Position numbers and translations under genes: made by a program
Assembly: GCA_949752795.1 (NCBI GenBank)
Contig: OX457074.1
Span: 6,647,527 to 6,711,526 of the forward strand
Origin: Hyperoodon ampullatus
Taxonomy: Eukaryota; Chordata; Mammalia; Artiodactyla; Ziphiidae
Reading direction: 5' to 3'
Length of the DNA: 64,000 nt
The notes under the pieces: generated by a model
What the model was told of the DNA's origin: nothing
What the model saw: the letters and a program-made list of their open reading frames with translations, nothing else
Database searches by the model: none
Shown: piece after piece, positions 1 to 14,880 of the stretch
How positions within the stretch are numbered: position 1 is the first letter of the stretch
Layout: every line of letters starts with the position of its first letter

Positions 1-1722
1 CAAAATGCCAAAAACTAAGACTGTTGAGGAGGGCAGTGATCAGCCCAGAGGAAGAAATTTCCCATGTCTGTGGATATTAGAGAGAAAGAAACAGCCTCTT
101 CCCTGGCTGACCTTCTCTGTCAGCCTAGGCTTCTGCTTAGAGGCAGGGGGATGGCCAGGATGACCTCCATGACCTTGTGAAAGAGAACCATGTGCTGGTG
201 ATCACACTGGCATCTCCTGCCGCCCCTCCGGTCTCTTTTTTTTCTCATTCGCAAGAATCACAACTACTGGGACAGAGAGTTGGGGGCAGGCAGTAGCAGA
301 GAAAGGCATTTGGAATTTCCTCTCCCATAACCCAGACTTGCGCTGGACCTGCGGGCTGGGGGAGATAAGGCTTATGTTATCAGCTCTGCCACTGTCACCG
401 GGTCTGAGAGGGAGAGGGACAGCCACTCCCAGGCGCGGTGGGGGGCTGGGCGGGGGCAGCAGGGGCAGCAAGTGGAAGCCAGAGGAGGGTTCTCTGAGCA
501 GTAGGGTCGTTTCTCTGGCATATTAATTTGTGTGTTTTTTTCTTTTCCTTATTTTAAATAAATTTTTTTTCTTCTATCAAACCAAGCTTTTATGTTCCCT
601 TTTCTCAGGGGCTAGGTTGTGGGGCCCAAAGCAGAAGCTGTCTGGGCTTGCTTGTCAAGAGGAACTTTCCAAACCTTCCTGAGAGAGGAGAACAGAAACT
701 TTGAGAGAAACTTCCCTGAGAAGAGAAAGAGGCTCCAACTCCCACAGCACCCAGGGCGGGGGCGTGCAGAGGACAGGACTTCAGAGGAGAGTGGCCTGCA
801 GGGCCCCCAGTAGGAAGACGACAGCGGGTTGACCCCCTCTTAGGGATTATATGCCTGAACAGTGAGCATGTCAGCAAGTGACAGCAGGGACCGAAGACCA
901 AAGGACCCTCCCCAAATGTCTCAGGCTCCATAGGACGTTTGCACAACCGTGGAGGGTGGGAAGGAAGGAGCTCCCAAGGGTGACTGAGACGGAATTTCCT
1001 ACCATCTTGTCAGGATGGGGTGGGGCTCATCAATGATTATATTTGATTTTCCAAGTTTTTTTAAAGAAGGGCACATACCTTATAGCTCATGTAGTGAAGT
1101 AAATTTCTTATTTACACACATACACATATGGAAATACACGTTTCTGTGTATACAGACTAGTAGGCAGACACACAGCGCATAAGCTTACAGGCAGTTACAA
1201 ATTACAGAGACAAGTAGAAAGATACACTGGCATGCACACCAACGGCACGCATCCACAAACTTACAGTCACCCAAACCACGAAAAACACACACCAAACACA
1301 TACACAGTCGACACAAAGACACAAAAAAACTCTCAGATACCCAGGCACATACACTAATTACAGACAACTACCCAGGCGCAAAGAGTTTATAAACACACAT
1401 GCACAAACTCACACCCACGAACAACAAAGTCCTATAGAGACAAACTAAAACAGAAAGGCACACCCCCAAGTGCACACAGACATCCCTATAGAGAAACTCA
1501 AGTGAAACCTGCAGTTCACAGGCACCCCGGGGCCCAGCAGTAGTTGCTGGGGGAGGAGGTGATACCATCCTGGATCCCTGGCCTAAGTGGGAGCTGGGCC
1601 CCATTTCAGGAGCCCTTGGTCACTCTGGTGACCAGCCTCTGAGAGCTGGGCCCTTGCAGCCCCCCTTCCCCTCCACCCCCACGCTCGGCTGCATGCCCCC
1701 CACCCACCGGCCCAGCCCGTAC
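1..1722. other. ZNF385C intron, no gene seen
   Basis: This stretch lies downstream (on the minus strand) of the ZNF385C exon at 1723-1871, so it is intron sequence of that gene running to the window edge. I see no exon in it. From about 1095 to 1500 it becomes a degenerate CA-rich tract, described separately. The rest is unique sequence of mixed composition. Confidence 0.6.
1095..1500. repeat. degenerate CA-rich low-complexity tract
   Basis: About 400 bp in which ACAC and ACAGAC words recur every few bases without a fixed period. It looks like a long CA-type simple repeat eroded by substitutions. Short reading frames across it are products of composition and not genes. A similar tract lies at 13330-13920. 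Confidence 0.6.
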
Positions 1723-1871
1723 CGTGCTGAAGTTGGGGAAGAGACTGAGCGGGGTGGCGCCATTGAAGTGGAAGGCGAGCAAGTGCTTGAAGTCCAGCGG
1801 GGGCTGCAGAGGCCTGGCGGGCAGGGGCAGGGAGGCCAGCAGGGGGCTGGGGGTGCTGGAGGCCGGGCCTG
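1723..1871 (-). CDS. ZNF385C: ZNF385C coding exon (region before the second zinc finger)
   Basis: This 149 bp minus-strand exon encodes 50 residues including [14 protein letters not shown] and LSLFPNFST, which I recognise as the conserved segment upstream of the MDPVQKA motif in the ZNF385 family. The acceptor is a pyrimidine-rich tract ending CTGCAG at 1872. It is a NAGNAG site, so use of the second AG would drop one codon and start the exon at 1868. The donor is ACG|GTACGG at 1722. The exon needs one nucleotide from upstream (phase 1), which both the zinc-finger exon at 22655 and the short candidate exon at 14821 supply. It ends in phase 0. The next exon, expected to begin with the ATG of MDPVQ, is beyond the left edge. 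ZNF385 proteins are nuclear nucleic-acid-binding zinc-finger proteins; ZNF385C itself is little studied. Confidence 0.9.
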
Positions 1872-2224
1872 CTGCAGGAGGAAGAAGGGCAGGGTCTGAA
1901 ACGGGGAGCCACAGGGCTCACTCCTCCCTCTGCAGCCAGAACACGAGGCTGATGGGCTTCTTGGGCGTAGAGAGAGCGCAGAAGCCCCTGTCTCCCTGTT
2001 CACAAAGTAGTACTGGCCGAGTCCAGGGCGATGACAGCGCATTTCTGTGCCTCTCCTCTCCACAACTGGGGAAGCAGAAGCAGGGAGTCCACAGTTCCAG
2101 GCTGCCAGCCCAGAAGGATGACCAGCAACCCACCCATAGGGGCAGCATAACGACCTAAAGGAAGCCCAGAGGGGAGTCAGGCCAAGGGAGTCAGGCCCCT
2201 GACACACACACCACCACGGAGACT

Positions 2225-6843
<4,619 letters not shown>

Positions 6844-7599
6844 CTAATGGGGACCATCCATCTAACTTAGCCCGGAAAGTTTACTTCCACTCCGCTGGTG
6901 GGAGACTGGAGGTGAAAGAGACAAGGGAGAGGTGTTAGGCATCCACTGGGGCTTCACACTGCCCACAGAGGACTCCCTGGGCGAGGGGTGGACAGGACCC
7001 AATGGGGAAGGGCTACTGGCAGTGGGCCATAAAGCGTTATCCAAAGTGGGTAGAGGTTTGAGGGCCCCAGCCTCTAGGACAAGGCATCGATTGCTTTGAC
7101 CGCTGAAGCATGTCAGAGCTCAGAGCTGGAAAGACTAGCACCATCAATGCAGCCACATTTTATAACCCGAGACAGACAGTGGTTCTCGGGGCTCACGAAT
7201 GACTCGTGGCTGAATCCTGGCTCCTCGCCCAAAGGATAACTGGTGCCATCAGGCCACAGTCATTTGTGTCATCAGAAGGAAGTTAGCACGAAGCTGGGCT
7301 CCCAGAGCCACAGGACGAGGAATGGGATTTGTTTCCTCTGGAGCTCCCTTCCCTAAACACACGCGTGGGCACGCTCACACACACACACCAGTTGTGTGGT
7401 TCTGGGAAGGGCAGCCCAGAAGCGGGGGCTGGGCTCCAGACTAAAGGCAGCCAGCTGGTTGCCTCCACCTCCCTCACTCCACCACCACCCCAGGCGCGAG
7501 GCGAGGATGAGGAGTTCAGGACCCCACAGCCACGTCCAGTGGATGGCCAAGACCTGCCACCTCTGCTTCCTCATCATCTCTCACACCTGCCTCTCCACT

Positions 7600-7855
7600 C
7601 CATGTTTACTGATAAGTGGTACCTACCATTTACCGAGTGCGAACTGACTCAGGCCCTGTGCTCAGGACTGCGGTGACTCCATCAGGAGACCAAGATTCCT
7701 CTTGCAAGTACTCTCTGAGGATGGTATCATCCTCACTTTGGACACGAGGAAACTGAAGCTCGGGAGCTTTAAGTGACTTGCCCGAGGTTTGCCAAGCAGT
7801 AAGTGGCGGAGGTGGAATTAGAACCCAAGCCCCCCTGACTCCACAGGCCATGCTG
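7600..7855 (-). repeat. MIR SINE
   Basis: Reverse-strand MIR: GAGGAAACTGAAGCTC, then AAGTGACTTGCCCGAGGT, then GTAAGTGGCGGAGG. It is intronic to ZNF385C. Confidence 0.7.
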
Positions 7856-7959
7856 AGACCCTGGCCTGCACCGTCTCACCTGGATTTCGCAGCGGCTTCC
7901 ACCTCTGCCTTTGTTCCCCCACACTCATACCTCACGTAACAGCCAGAGAGAGCAAGGCC

Positions 7960-8470
7960 ACACACAGATCCCACCGTGTCACTGCCCTGCTTCCGCCTCT
8001 TTGGTGGTGTCCCATTGCCTAAGTCTACATACCTCACCATGAGCCAGCGAGATGCGCCCCCCGCCCAGCCTCTGGACGCCTCCAGAGCCTTCCCAATCCT
8101 GTCTGCTCAGCCAGCTCCAAAGGCTTACCATGCCCCCCACACATTACTGTTATTTTTGCTCCTGCCTCCATCCCCTGCGCCTGGAACTCTCTATCCCTCC
8201 TCTTTCCCCGGCTATTTCCCATTCATTCTTGGAGGGCAGCTCAGGCATCCCCTCTGCCACCCTGATCCCCCCCAACCTGGGCTGGTACCTGTCCTCTATT
8301 CTCCCATAATTCCCCGTGTATGAGTCTTTGTAACACAATATGGTGAACGCAGGGATGCTCTACGTATCTCTGTACTTGGTTCCTGGAAGGTCAAGATCAC
8401 ATTTGCTCATTTTTGTACCTCTAAGTCCCTGTACAGGACTGGGCACGCAGATGGCTCTCAGCAAAAGCTG
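7960..8470 (+). repeat. probable L2 LINE 3' fragment
   Basis: Pyrimidine-rich sequence with L2-like words (TGCTCATTTTTGTACCTCT, GTACAGGACTGGGCACGCAG). It is old and diverged, and assignment is by resemblance only. It is intronic to ZNF385C. Confidence 0.45.
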
Positions 8471-8526
8471 GTTGTTTAAAAGAACGAAAGGATTATTTTG
8501 GCTATATGAAACAACTTCCTGTTTCT

Positions 8527-8718
8527 TTCTTTTTTTAAAGATTTTTTTTGATGTGGACTATTTTCAAAGTCTTCACTGAACTTGTCACAATATTGCTTCT
8601 GTTTCGGTTTTTTGGCCGGGAGGCATGCGGGATCCCAGCTCCCCTGACCAGGGATCGAACCTGCACCCCTGGAATTGGAAGGCAAAGTCCCAACCACTGG
8701 ACCGCCAGGGAAGTCCCA
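8527..8718 (-). mobile_element. CHR SINE with target-site duplication
   Basis: Reverse-oriented CHR SINE flanked by a perfect 16 bp duplication, ACAACTTCCTGTTTCT at 8511-8526 and 8719-8734. This fixes both insertion boundaries. Confidence 0.88.
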
Positions 8719-9049
8719 ACAACTTCCTGTTTCTGAGGCTGTTGGTTTAGCTGATTCTAAACTCTGAGAAAGCAGTGACTGTCTTGCCCACCTGATATTA
8801 TACCCAGCACCCTGTGTGGAACTTGGCACTTAGTAGGTAGGTACAGTAAGGGCAGATGAGTCGAATTCCACGGGCAGCCCATTCAGTGTAAGGAGAAGCA
8901 CTCCATGTTGCCAGAAGTGGGTGAACCTTGCTGGTCCTCCTCCCCTGGACTCTGCGTGGCAGTTGGTACTGCTCATCACACCCTCCTGAAACACACTTTT
9001 CTCTTGCCTTCCACGACACCACATCCCCTGGTTTTCCTTGCTCCCGTCA

Positions 9050-10085
9050 GCCACTCCCCTCTGATGTCATCTCATCCTCTTCTTCCCTATCTCAAACTGT
9101 CCAAAGAGTTCAGAACCGTCTCTACAGGACACTCCTCTGGGCACCACACCTTTCCATCCAACTGCCTTCCTGGCTTTTCTAAACAGATCTCTCCTGTATC
9201 TGTCCCTACAAAATATGCTCCTCTCCCAGGCTGCCCCGCTCAGGAAAATGGCCCTTTCTCCCACCCAGCTGCTCTGGCTGGAACACTGCCCATCCAACCC
9301 CCACTCTCTTCCGCATCAGGACCTGGTCTGTCCACAGGTCCTGTTGATTCCACCTCTACGATCTACCTCTAACTCATCCCTTCTCTCCATGCCACTGCCA
9401 CCATCCTTGTCCAGGCCACCATCATCTCTTGCTTAGACGATGGCAGTTGCTTCCCGATGGCACTCTGGGTCTCCACTCTTACCCCTGTCTGGGGTCAGAG
9501 ACTCTCAGTAGCCAGAGGGGGCTTTTTAAAACATACAGCTTAAAATCCCTCCATGACTGCCCATTGCTCTGAGGCCAGCACCAGAATCCCTTTCAAGATC
9601 TACCAAATGCCCAGGCACTGCTGACCTCTCTGGGAGCCACGTGTGCCTCCCTCCCCTTCCAGCTACACTGGCCTTCTCTTAGTTCCTCCAGAGTGCCAGA
9701 GTCCCATCCCCAGAACCTTTGCACATGCTGTGCCTTCTTCCAGAATGTTCCCACCCTCTCCCCCAACACCTTGCCTAGTCCACTTTCCCTCTGGTCTTAG
9801 CATAATGACCTCTTCAGGGGAGGCTTCTCTAATTATCCTTCCCCAGCAAGTCCCCTTATTTTCTGTCACTACCCCCTGTTTGTTCCCTCCAGCGCACTCC
9901 CCAAAGTTTACACTCCCGAAAATCTGCTTATTTCTGTGTAGTTCTATTGCTTGCGCTCTTGCTGTCCGCCCCCCTCCCCTGGAAAAAGTCCCTGAGGGCA
10001 GGTAAGGTAATTTACTTGTTCCTCTCTGGACTCCAGAGAAGGGAATCACGGCTGGCCCCCAGCAGGTGCTCCACAAAATTTGAGG
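9050..10085 (+). repeat. L2 LINE 3' portion
   Basis: A long L2-like stretch, including the words AAAATCCCTCCATGACTGCC, TTTGCACATGCTGTGCCTTC and, at the 3' end, CCCTGAGGGCAGG and AGCAGGTGCTCC. No reading frame survives. It fills most of this part of the ZNF385C intron. Confidence 0.65.
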
Positions 10086-10177
10086 AGTAAATGAGTCAGG
10101 AAGCACAAGCTCTCAGGCAGAGAGAGCAATGGAGTGGGCCCCTGGGCACCTTTTGGGTGGCTAAAACAGCTGCCTTT

Positions 10178-10406
10178 TTTTTTTTTTTTTTTTTTTTTGC
10201 GGTACGCGGGCCTCTCCCTGTTGTGGCCTCTCCCGTTGCGGAGCACAGGCTCCGGACGCACAGGCTCCGGACGCACAGGCTCAGCGGACATGGCTCACAG
10301 GCCCAACCGCTCCGCGGCATGTGGGATCTTCCCAGACTGGGACACGAACCTGTGTCCCCTGCATCGGCAGGCGGACTCTCAACCACTGTGCCACCAGGGA
10401 AGTCCC
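10178..10406 (-). mobile_element. CHR SINE of the toothed-whale type
   Basis: Reverse-oriented SINE with the arrangement I associate with dolphins and toothed whales (TGCGGTACGCGGGCCTCTC, GGCTCAGCGGACATGG). It is flanked by the duplication AAACAGCTGCCTTT (10164-10177 and 10407-10420). A 15 bp unit, CAGGCTCCGGACGCA, is repeated in tandem inside it. The subfamily supports an odontocete origin. Confidence 0.85.
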
Positions 10407-10594
10407 AAACAGCTGCCTTTGACATCCTTTCCTCCTAAGGTCCCATGATTCTGTGACTTTGTCTAGCCCACCACCCAAAGGGTCTTAGAATGGAGAGGAG
10501 GTGCAAAGTCAAGGTGACACCCTTCTGGGTTTTTGAGAAAAGAACAAAAGAGTAGGGAGGGAGGAGGCCTGGGAAGATGGAGATTCTGAAACTG

Positions 10595-10945
10595 TACTGT
10601 CCAATAGGGTAGCCACCAGCCACATGTGGCTGTTTAAAATTAATCAGAATTTTAATTTTTTTTTTTTTTTTATGGTCACACCACGTGGCTTGCAGGGATC
10701 TTAGTTCCCTGACCAGGGATCGAACCCATGCCCTCGGCAGTGGAAGCGCAGAGTCCTAACCACTGGACCGCCTTGGAATTCCCCAGAATTTTAAATTTTT
10801 AAAAATTCAGTTCCTCAGCCGCACGAGCCACACTTCAAGCTCTCAATAACCATGTGTGGCTGGTGGCTACTGTACTAGATGGCCCAGAGAGAGAACATAT
10901 ACATCATCCCAGAAAGTTCTATTGAACAGCGCTGCTCTAAAAGAC
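10595..10945. mobile_element. hAT-like non-autonomous DNA transposon split by a CHR SINE
   Basis: The outer arms carry complementary sequence: ACTGTCCAATAGGGTAGCCA and CACATGTGGCTG on the left, and GTGTGGCTGGTGGCTACTGT and TCTATTGAACAGCGCTG on the right, typical of a hAT MITE. A reverse-oriented CHR SINE (about 10649-10783) interrupts it, with CAGAATTTTAA repeated on both sides. The family name is not certain. Confidence 0.6.
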
Positions 10946-11279
10946 CAGGCAAAAGCCATTGACCTTCTCCTACCTCAACCTGAGGGAACCGGGCTGGGTG
11001 GGGCGGGATGTAAGACGTGACTCTTGGGGCGATGTGTGTTGGCCGGTGGTCCCCACTCCACCCCAGCACGTAAGCCTCAAACAGTGTCTATATGGCTCCG
11101 GGATGGGGGTCCCCAGTCCCCTCCCCAGGCTTCTTTGGGTCTCCTACTTTCGGGACCCCAGCAAGAGGAGTCCACGCTCCCGGCAGAGTAGGGGCAGGAG
11201 CCCCCTCCCCTGGCAGCCCGGTGAGGTAGGGGCTCCCTGCACACCCCTGCCCATCCTCCCGGGGCCTGGAGGCGGAGGG

Positions 11280-11720
11280 CTGGGGAACTTCCTCTGGGGG
11301 GCGCGTGGTGCAGGAGCTCTCCGATGGGTGCCGCCCGCGCCGTGCCGCCTCTCCCGCAGGAGCCCCAGCCCCCGTGGCCGCCCCCTGCCTGGAGGTGCCT
11401 GGAGGGGGCGCCCCGCCCGGCCCCCTCCCCTCCCCGGCCCCCGCACGCACGCACTCACGGAGTCTCGGGAGCCACCATCTTGCGCGGTAGACGCTCTGGC
11501 CGCGGTCTCCTTGGGCTCCACTGAGCGACAGCAGCCACTAGCGGTAACCGGGGCGAAGAGGCGCCAGCGGCGGCGCGGGCCGGGGTCGCGGGCAGGGCGG
11601 CGGCGCCCCGGGGGTCGGCCGGCTGCGCCCGCCTGCCGCCGCTCTGGCCCGGCGCACCCTTAGCCCGGCGTCGCTCTCACCCGCCCCACCGCGTGCGCTG
11701 CAGCAGGAGCAACTCAGGTT
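11280..11720 (-). promoter_or_regulatory. C17orf113: CpG-island promoter and first exon, probably of C17orf113
   Basis: Very GC- and CpG-rich. The minus strand contains CGCAAGATGGTGGC at about 11470-11483, a YY1-like AAGATGG core that also gives an ATG (11478-11476) in good context. It is followed by the donor ACTCC|GTGAGTGC after 11459. The 20 nt from the ATG ends in phase 2, which does not fit the ZNF385C acceptor at 1871. The nearest downstream minus-strand gene is C17orf113, with an acceptor at 6713-6714. Spliced there, this ATG would open an upstream frame overlapping the C17orf113 start. The promoter call is strong; the gene assignment is inference. Confidence 0.5.
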
Positions 11721-12175
11721 AGACCGCAGGAAGGATGCTCCCCGCCAGCGGGAGGGACAGTGGTCATTCATTCACCACAGGTATCCGTGGGCTCCTAGAG
11801 GAGCCCACAGGTGAGAGCTGACTGGTGAGACCCAAACAGGCGGGGCGCTAGGGAGGCTACACTCTGGCAAGTGCCCCGAGCGAGAGCGATGAACAAAATG
11901 CTTTGGGAATCACAGAGGAGCAGGCTGTCAGCTGAAGGTCATCAGCCTGGAGAGGCAATTAGGTTTCACAAAAGGGTCAGTGAGATTTTACCAGGCAAAG
12001 GGCATTTCAGCAGTGGGAATGGCAGAGCCATTGGGAACCATCGTGAGGTTCAAAGTCGAGTGCAGGTTCTCAAAGCTCAAGGTAGAACAGAGGTATGGAA
12101 GCTCTACAGTGAATGCTGGGGATTTTGACCTTCCGGCCTTGTGGGGAACCTCGGGAGGTGGGTGAGCTAGAAAAT

Positions 12176-12269
12176 CATGTGGGATCTTAGTTCCGCGACC
12201 AGGGATTGAACCCGGGCCTCAGCAGTGAGAGCGCAGAGTCTTAACTGCTGGACCACCAGGGAATTCCCA
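12176..12269 (-). mobile_element. CHR SINE, short form
   Basis: Reverse-oriented CHR head and B-box (GGGATTGAACCCGGGCC, ending CCAGGGAATTCCC), with GAAAATC-like flanks on both sides. Confidence 0.8.
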
Positions 12270-13329
12270 GGAAATCGGTGTTTTAATCTAATGAGTTATT
12301 TGTAACAGGGATGACAAATGGGGTGGGTGGGAGGAGTGACCTCTTCCCAGAACTCTCAGACGCCCAGGAGACCCTCACCCCTGTGTGGGTTTCCCTGCAG
12401 GAGGAATGTGGATGGTACCCCACCCTCCTAGACCTAGAGGCCTGCAGTGGAGCTCCAGTAACGACATCAAACTCTGAGGCCTTGGCAGCCCAGCACTTAG
12501 CCTCAGTTTCCTCACCTGTGAAGTGGGAATTACAGCTGGGTAAGGAGGAAAGGGCAGGACAGGAATGGGTCTGAGGACCAAATGAGGTGCTGGGTGTGGA
12601 GGCCGTTTGCACAGGCGGTGCAGGGCACTTGGTGACCCAGTCTCCCCCTCTGGTCAGCACAAAGTCACCCGGAAATGCCTTCCGGCCCCCGCACAACTGG
12701 GTACACTCTTCTCCCACTCAAGGCCTAAGGCACACGTTGAGGTCAGGGCCTCTCCAGTGGTTGCTGGGAGCTCCCCGCAGCCCCCTTCACGCAGCGCTGC
12801 TCTGAGCCGCCCACCACCTGCCTCTGACATTCACTGTGAGCCCTGGCCCCCAGGGCCGCTGGGATGACGCACGAGTCATGGCACATGCACACACACATGT
12901 GGCCACTTGGCTTGTGGGTACACTCAGATGAAGGGAGATGCTGCAGCCCCCACCCCCGTCCCAAGATGGCACCACACAGCCTGACGGGTCTAGAATTCTG
13001 CACCCCCAAAACGGTCAGGTGTGTGTTAGGGGGTCTTCTCGGGTAGCATCTTGCAACAGAACAGCCACCCTGGCTAAGTGTCTCAGAGCAGTCCCTCCCC
13101 ACCCCTGGCCAGGGGTCCACAGCCGGGACCCAGGGCTCATTGGATGGCTGCCTCAAGAGGGTGGGTTGTTACTCTGATCGAACAGGAATAAACCAGACTA
13201 AGTGACGGAGAAAAGGCCACCCCCAGGGGTCCAACAGAGACTAGGGCAGGTGTGCAGAGCTGGTGTCTCATGAAATAACATCACCCTGCCTACCATCCAA
13301 GGGAGAGAATCCGGGGAAACTACGTCCTG

Positions 13330-13884
13330 CTGTTCTGCCATCACTGGGAAAGATACACACGAGAGAGCACAGGGACACACACCCTGAGGTCCACAGGCAT
13401 CCACACAGATAGTGACAGGGACAGACACCAAGGCACACACTCACACACATCTCCCCATGGTGAGACCGTCTATGCACACTGATGTGTGTACATACGGAGG
13501 TGGTACCCACGCAGAGACAGACAGATACCCCTGCTGGCCAAGGGGCGGGCACAGAGGCCACGCATGAGCATGCATGAACACACAGGCAAGAGCAACAAAG
13601 ACACACTCAGATCATATACACCCAGAGGGACACACACACGAGGACACGCAGACCCCTACAGATGCACATACAACACAGAACAACAGGCATGCAGTGGCAC
13701 ACAGCATCACAGAGAGGTGCACGTACACAAAGATCCATATACAGAAACACACACACCCCTGACAAAATTAAACGCATCTGACATACACACAAGCTCATGT
13801 AGCCAAACCGAGTCCCCCTCCCACCCCCGCCTCGAGTCATAGGGGCAGATGGTAGGGTCCTCCCAGAGGCAGCGTGCACGCGCG

Positions 13885-13919
<35 letters not shown>

Positions 13920-13920
13920 C
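13330..13920. repeat. degenerate CA-rich tract ending in a (CA)n microsatellite
   Basis: Nearly 600 bp of ACACA/ACAGAG-type sequence with no fixed period, ending in an uninterrupted (CA)n at about 13887-13917. It resembles the tract at 1095-1500. Confidence 0.7.
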
Positions 13921-14414
13921 TCAAATAGTAAAGTTGCCGTTTCTGTCACAAATAAAACCAAAACTCTGTGAAGAAAGGGAGTCCAGGAGGGAGAGAGAAC
14001 CAAAGGCAGAGAATGAGAGGTTGAACCAAGACCCCAGCTTGCTCACCCCCCGCTAGGATTAGGATTCCTTCCCACATTCTCCAGCGCCCCCAACCCACCC
14101 TGGGCTGGCCAGCACTGTGGAGGCGTTGATGTTCCAGACTCCCGCCCTCCCTGCACCTGAGGAAGACCCCCGAGCCCAGTCACAAGAGGAACTCTGCCCC
14201 CAGCCCCACGGCCTCCAGCCCTGGCCCTTGTGGAAGGGGATCCCCCAAATCCTTAAAGGGTAATGGCTGTTTCCCTCAAAAAGGACCAGGCAAGCCCTGT
14301 GTGGGGAGGTGAGCCAGGAGACCACGAACAAAGCACGGGGGGCATTGATGTTGACCCCAGCGCGACGGCTGGACCTCAGCGGGCGCCTGGCTCTCTCCTT
14401 CTCTGCTTCATTGA

Positions 14415-14470
14415 CAACTGCCTCTAACCCCCGAGCCCCGCTCCTCCAGGCGGCCCCTTAGAGGCAGTTG
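14415..14470. other. perfect 13 bp inverted repeat (hairpin)
   Basis: CAACTGCCTCTAA at 14415-14427 is the exact reverse complement of TTAGAGGCAGTTG at 14458-14470, with a 30 nt GC-rich loop. It lies about 350 bp downstream (minus sense) of the candidate short first exon of ZNF385C, within that transcript. It is not part of a repeat I recognise. Confidence 0.75.
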
Positions 14471-14820
14471 AAGGTATGATTTGATACAACGACCCTTCGT
14501 AGCGGGCTCCTCGGATGACGCACACCTGCCCCGAAGTGCAGCAGCCTCACTCCTGCAGGCTGGACCTCCAGATCCCCGACCATTCCTGCCACCCCTGCCC
14601 CACCTTTGCTCCCGGCCAGAGTGGGGGCTCCCCCTGCCCATCACTGAACTTGGGAAAAGGTACCAAGAGTCAGCTGGCTACTGGAGCCTCTAAACAGACG
14701 ACTCTGGGGGGGGGGGTCGACAACAGGAGGAAAAGGATAGGGCAGGGGAAAGGGGAGAGGCCCACCCTCGGCTCGAAGCCCCCGCCCCAAGCCCCCAGCT
14801 CAGGCGTCCTCAGCACTCAC

Positions 14821-14880
14821 CCAAGAGCATTCTCTGCCTTTGGAGGAACCGCTGAGCGCAGAGTGCGAAGCCAATGAAAC
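14821..14880 (-). CDS. ZNF385C: candidate alternative first exon of ZNF385C (short isoform)
   Basis: On the minus strand an ATG at 14830-14828 opens M-L-L followed by a single G and a strong donor (CTTGG|GTGAGTGC). The coding part, 14830 to 14821, is 10 nt and ends in phase 1, exactly what the acceptor at 1871 needs. Joining them gives [12 protein letters not shown] and then the shared ZNF385C body, with the first zinc finger skipped. From memory, the paralogue ZNF385A starts with an equally short first exon (MILG), so the architecture fits the family. An inverted CCAAT box (ATTGG on the minus strand) lies about 40 bp upstream at 14872-14876. The 5' end at 14880 is only a guess. This is inferred from phase and homology; no transcript was available. 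Confidence 0.55.

Larger units (their letters stand above)
11720..14400. other. ZNF385C intron, repeats only
   Basis: It contains a diverged ancient repeat-like stretch (about 11880-12160), a CHR SINE (12176-12269), unique sequence, and a degenerate CA-rich tract (13330-13920). No exon is recognised. Confidence 0.55.

Noticed and set aside
11459..11478. First coding exon of ZNF385C starting MVAPET
   Set aside because: It ends in phase 2, while the ZNF385C acceptor needs phase 1; direct joining would break the frame.
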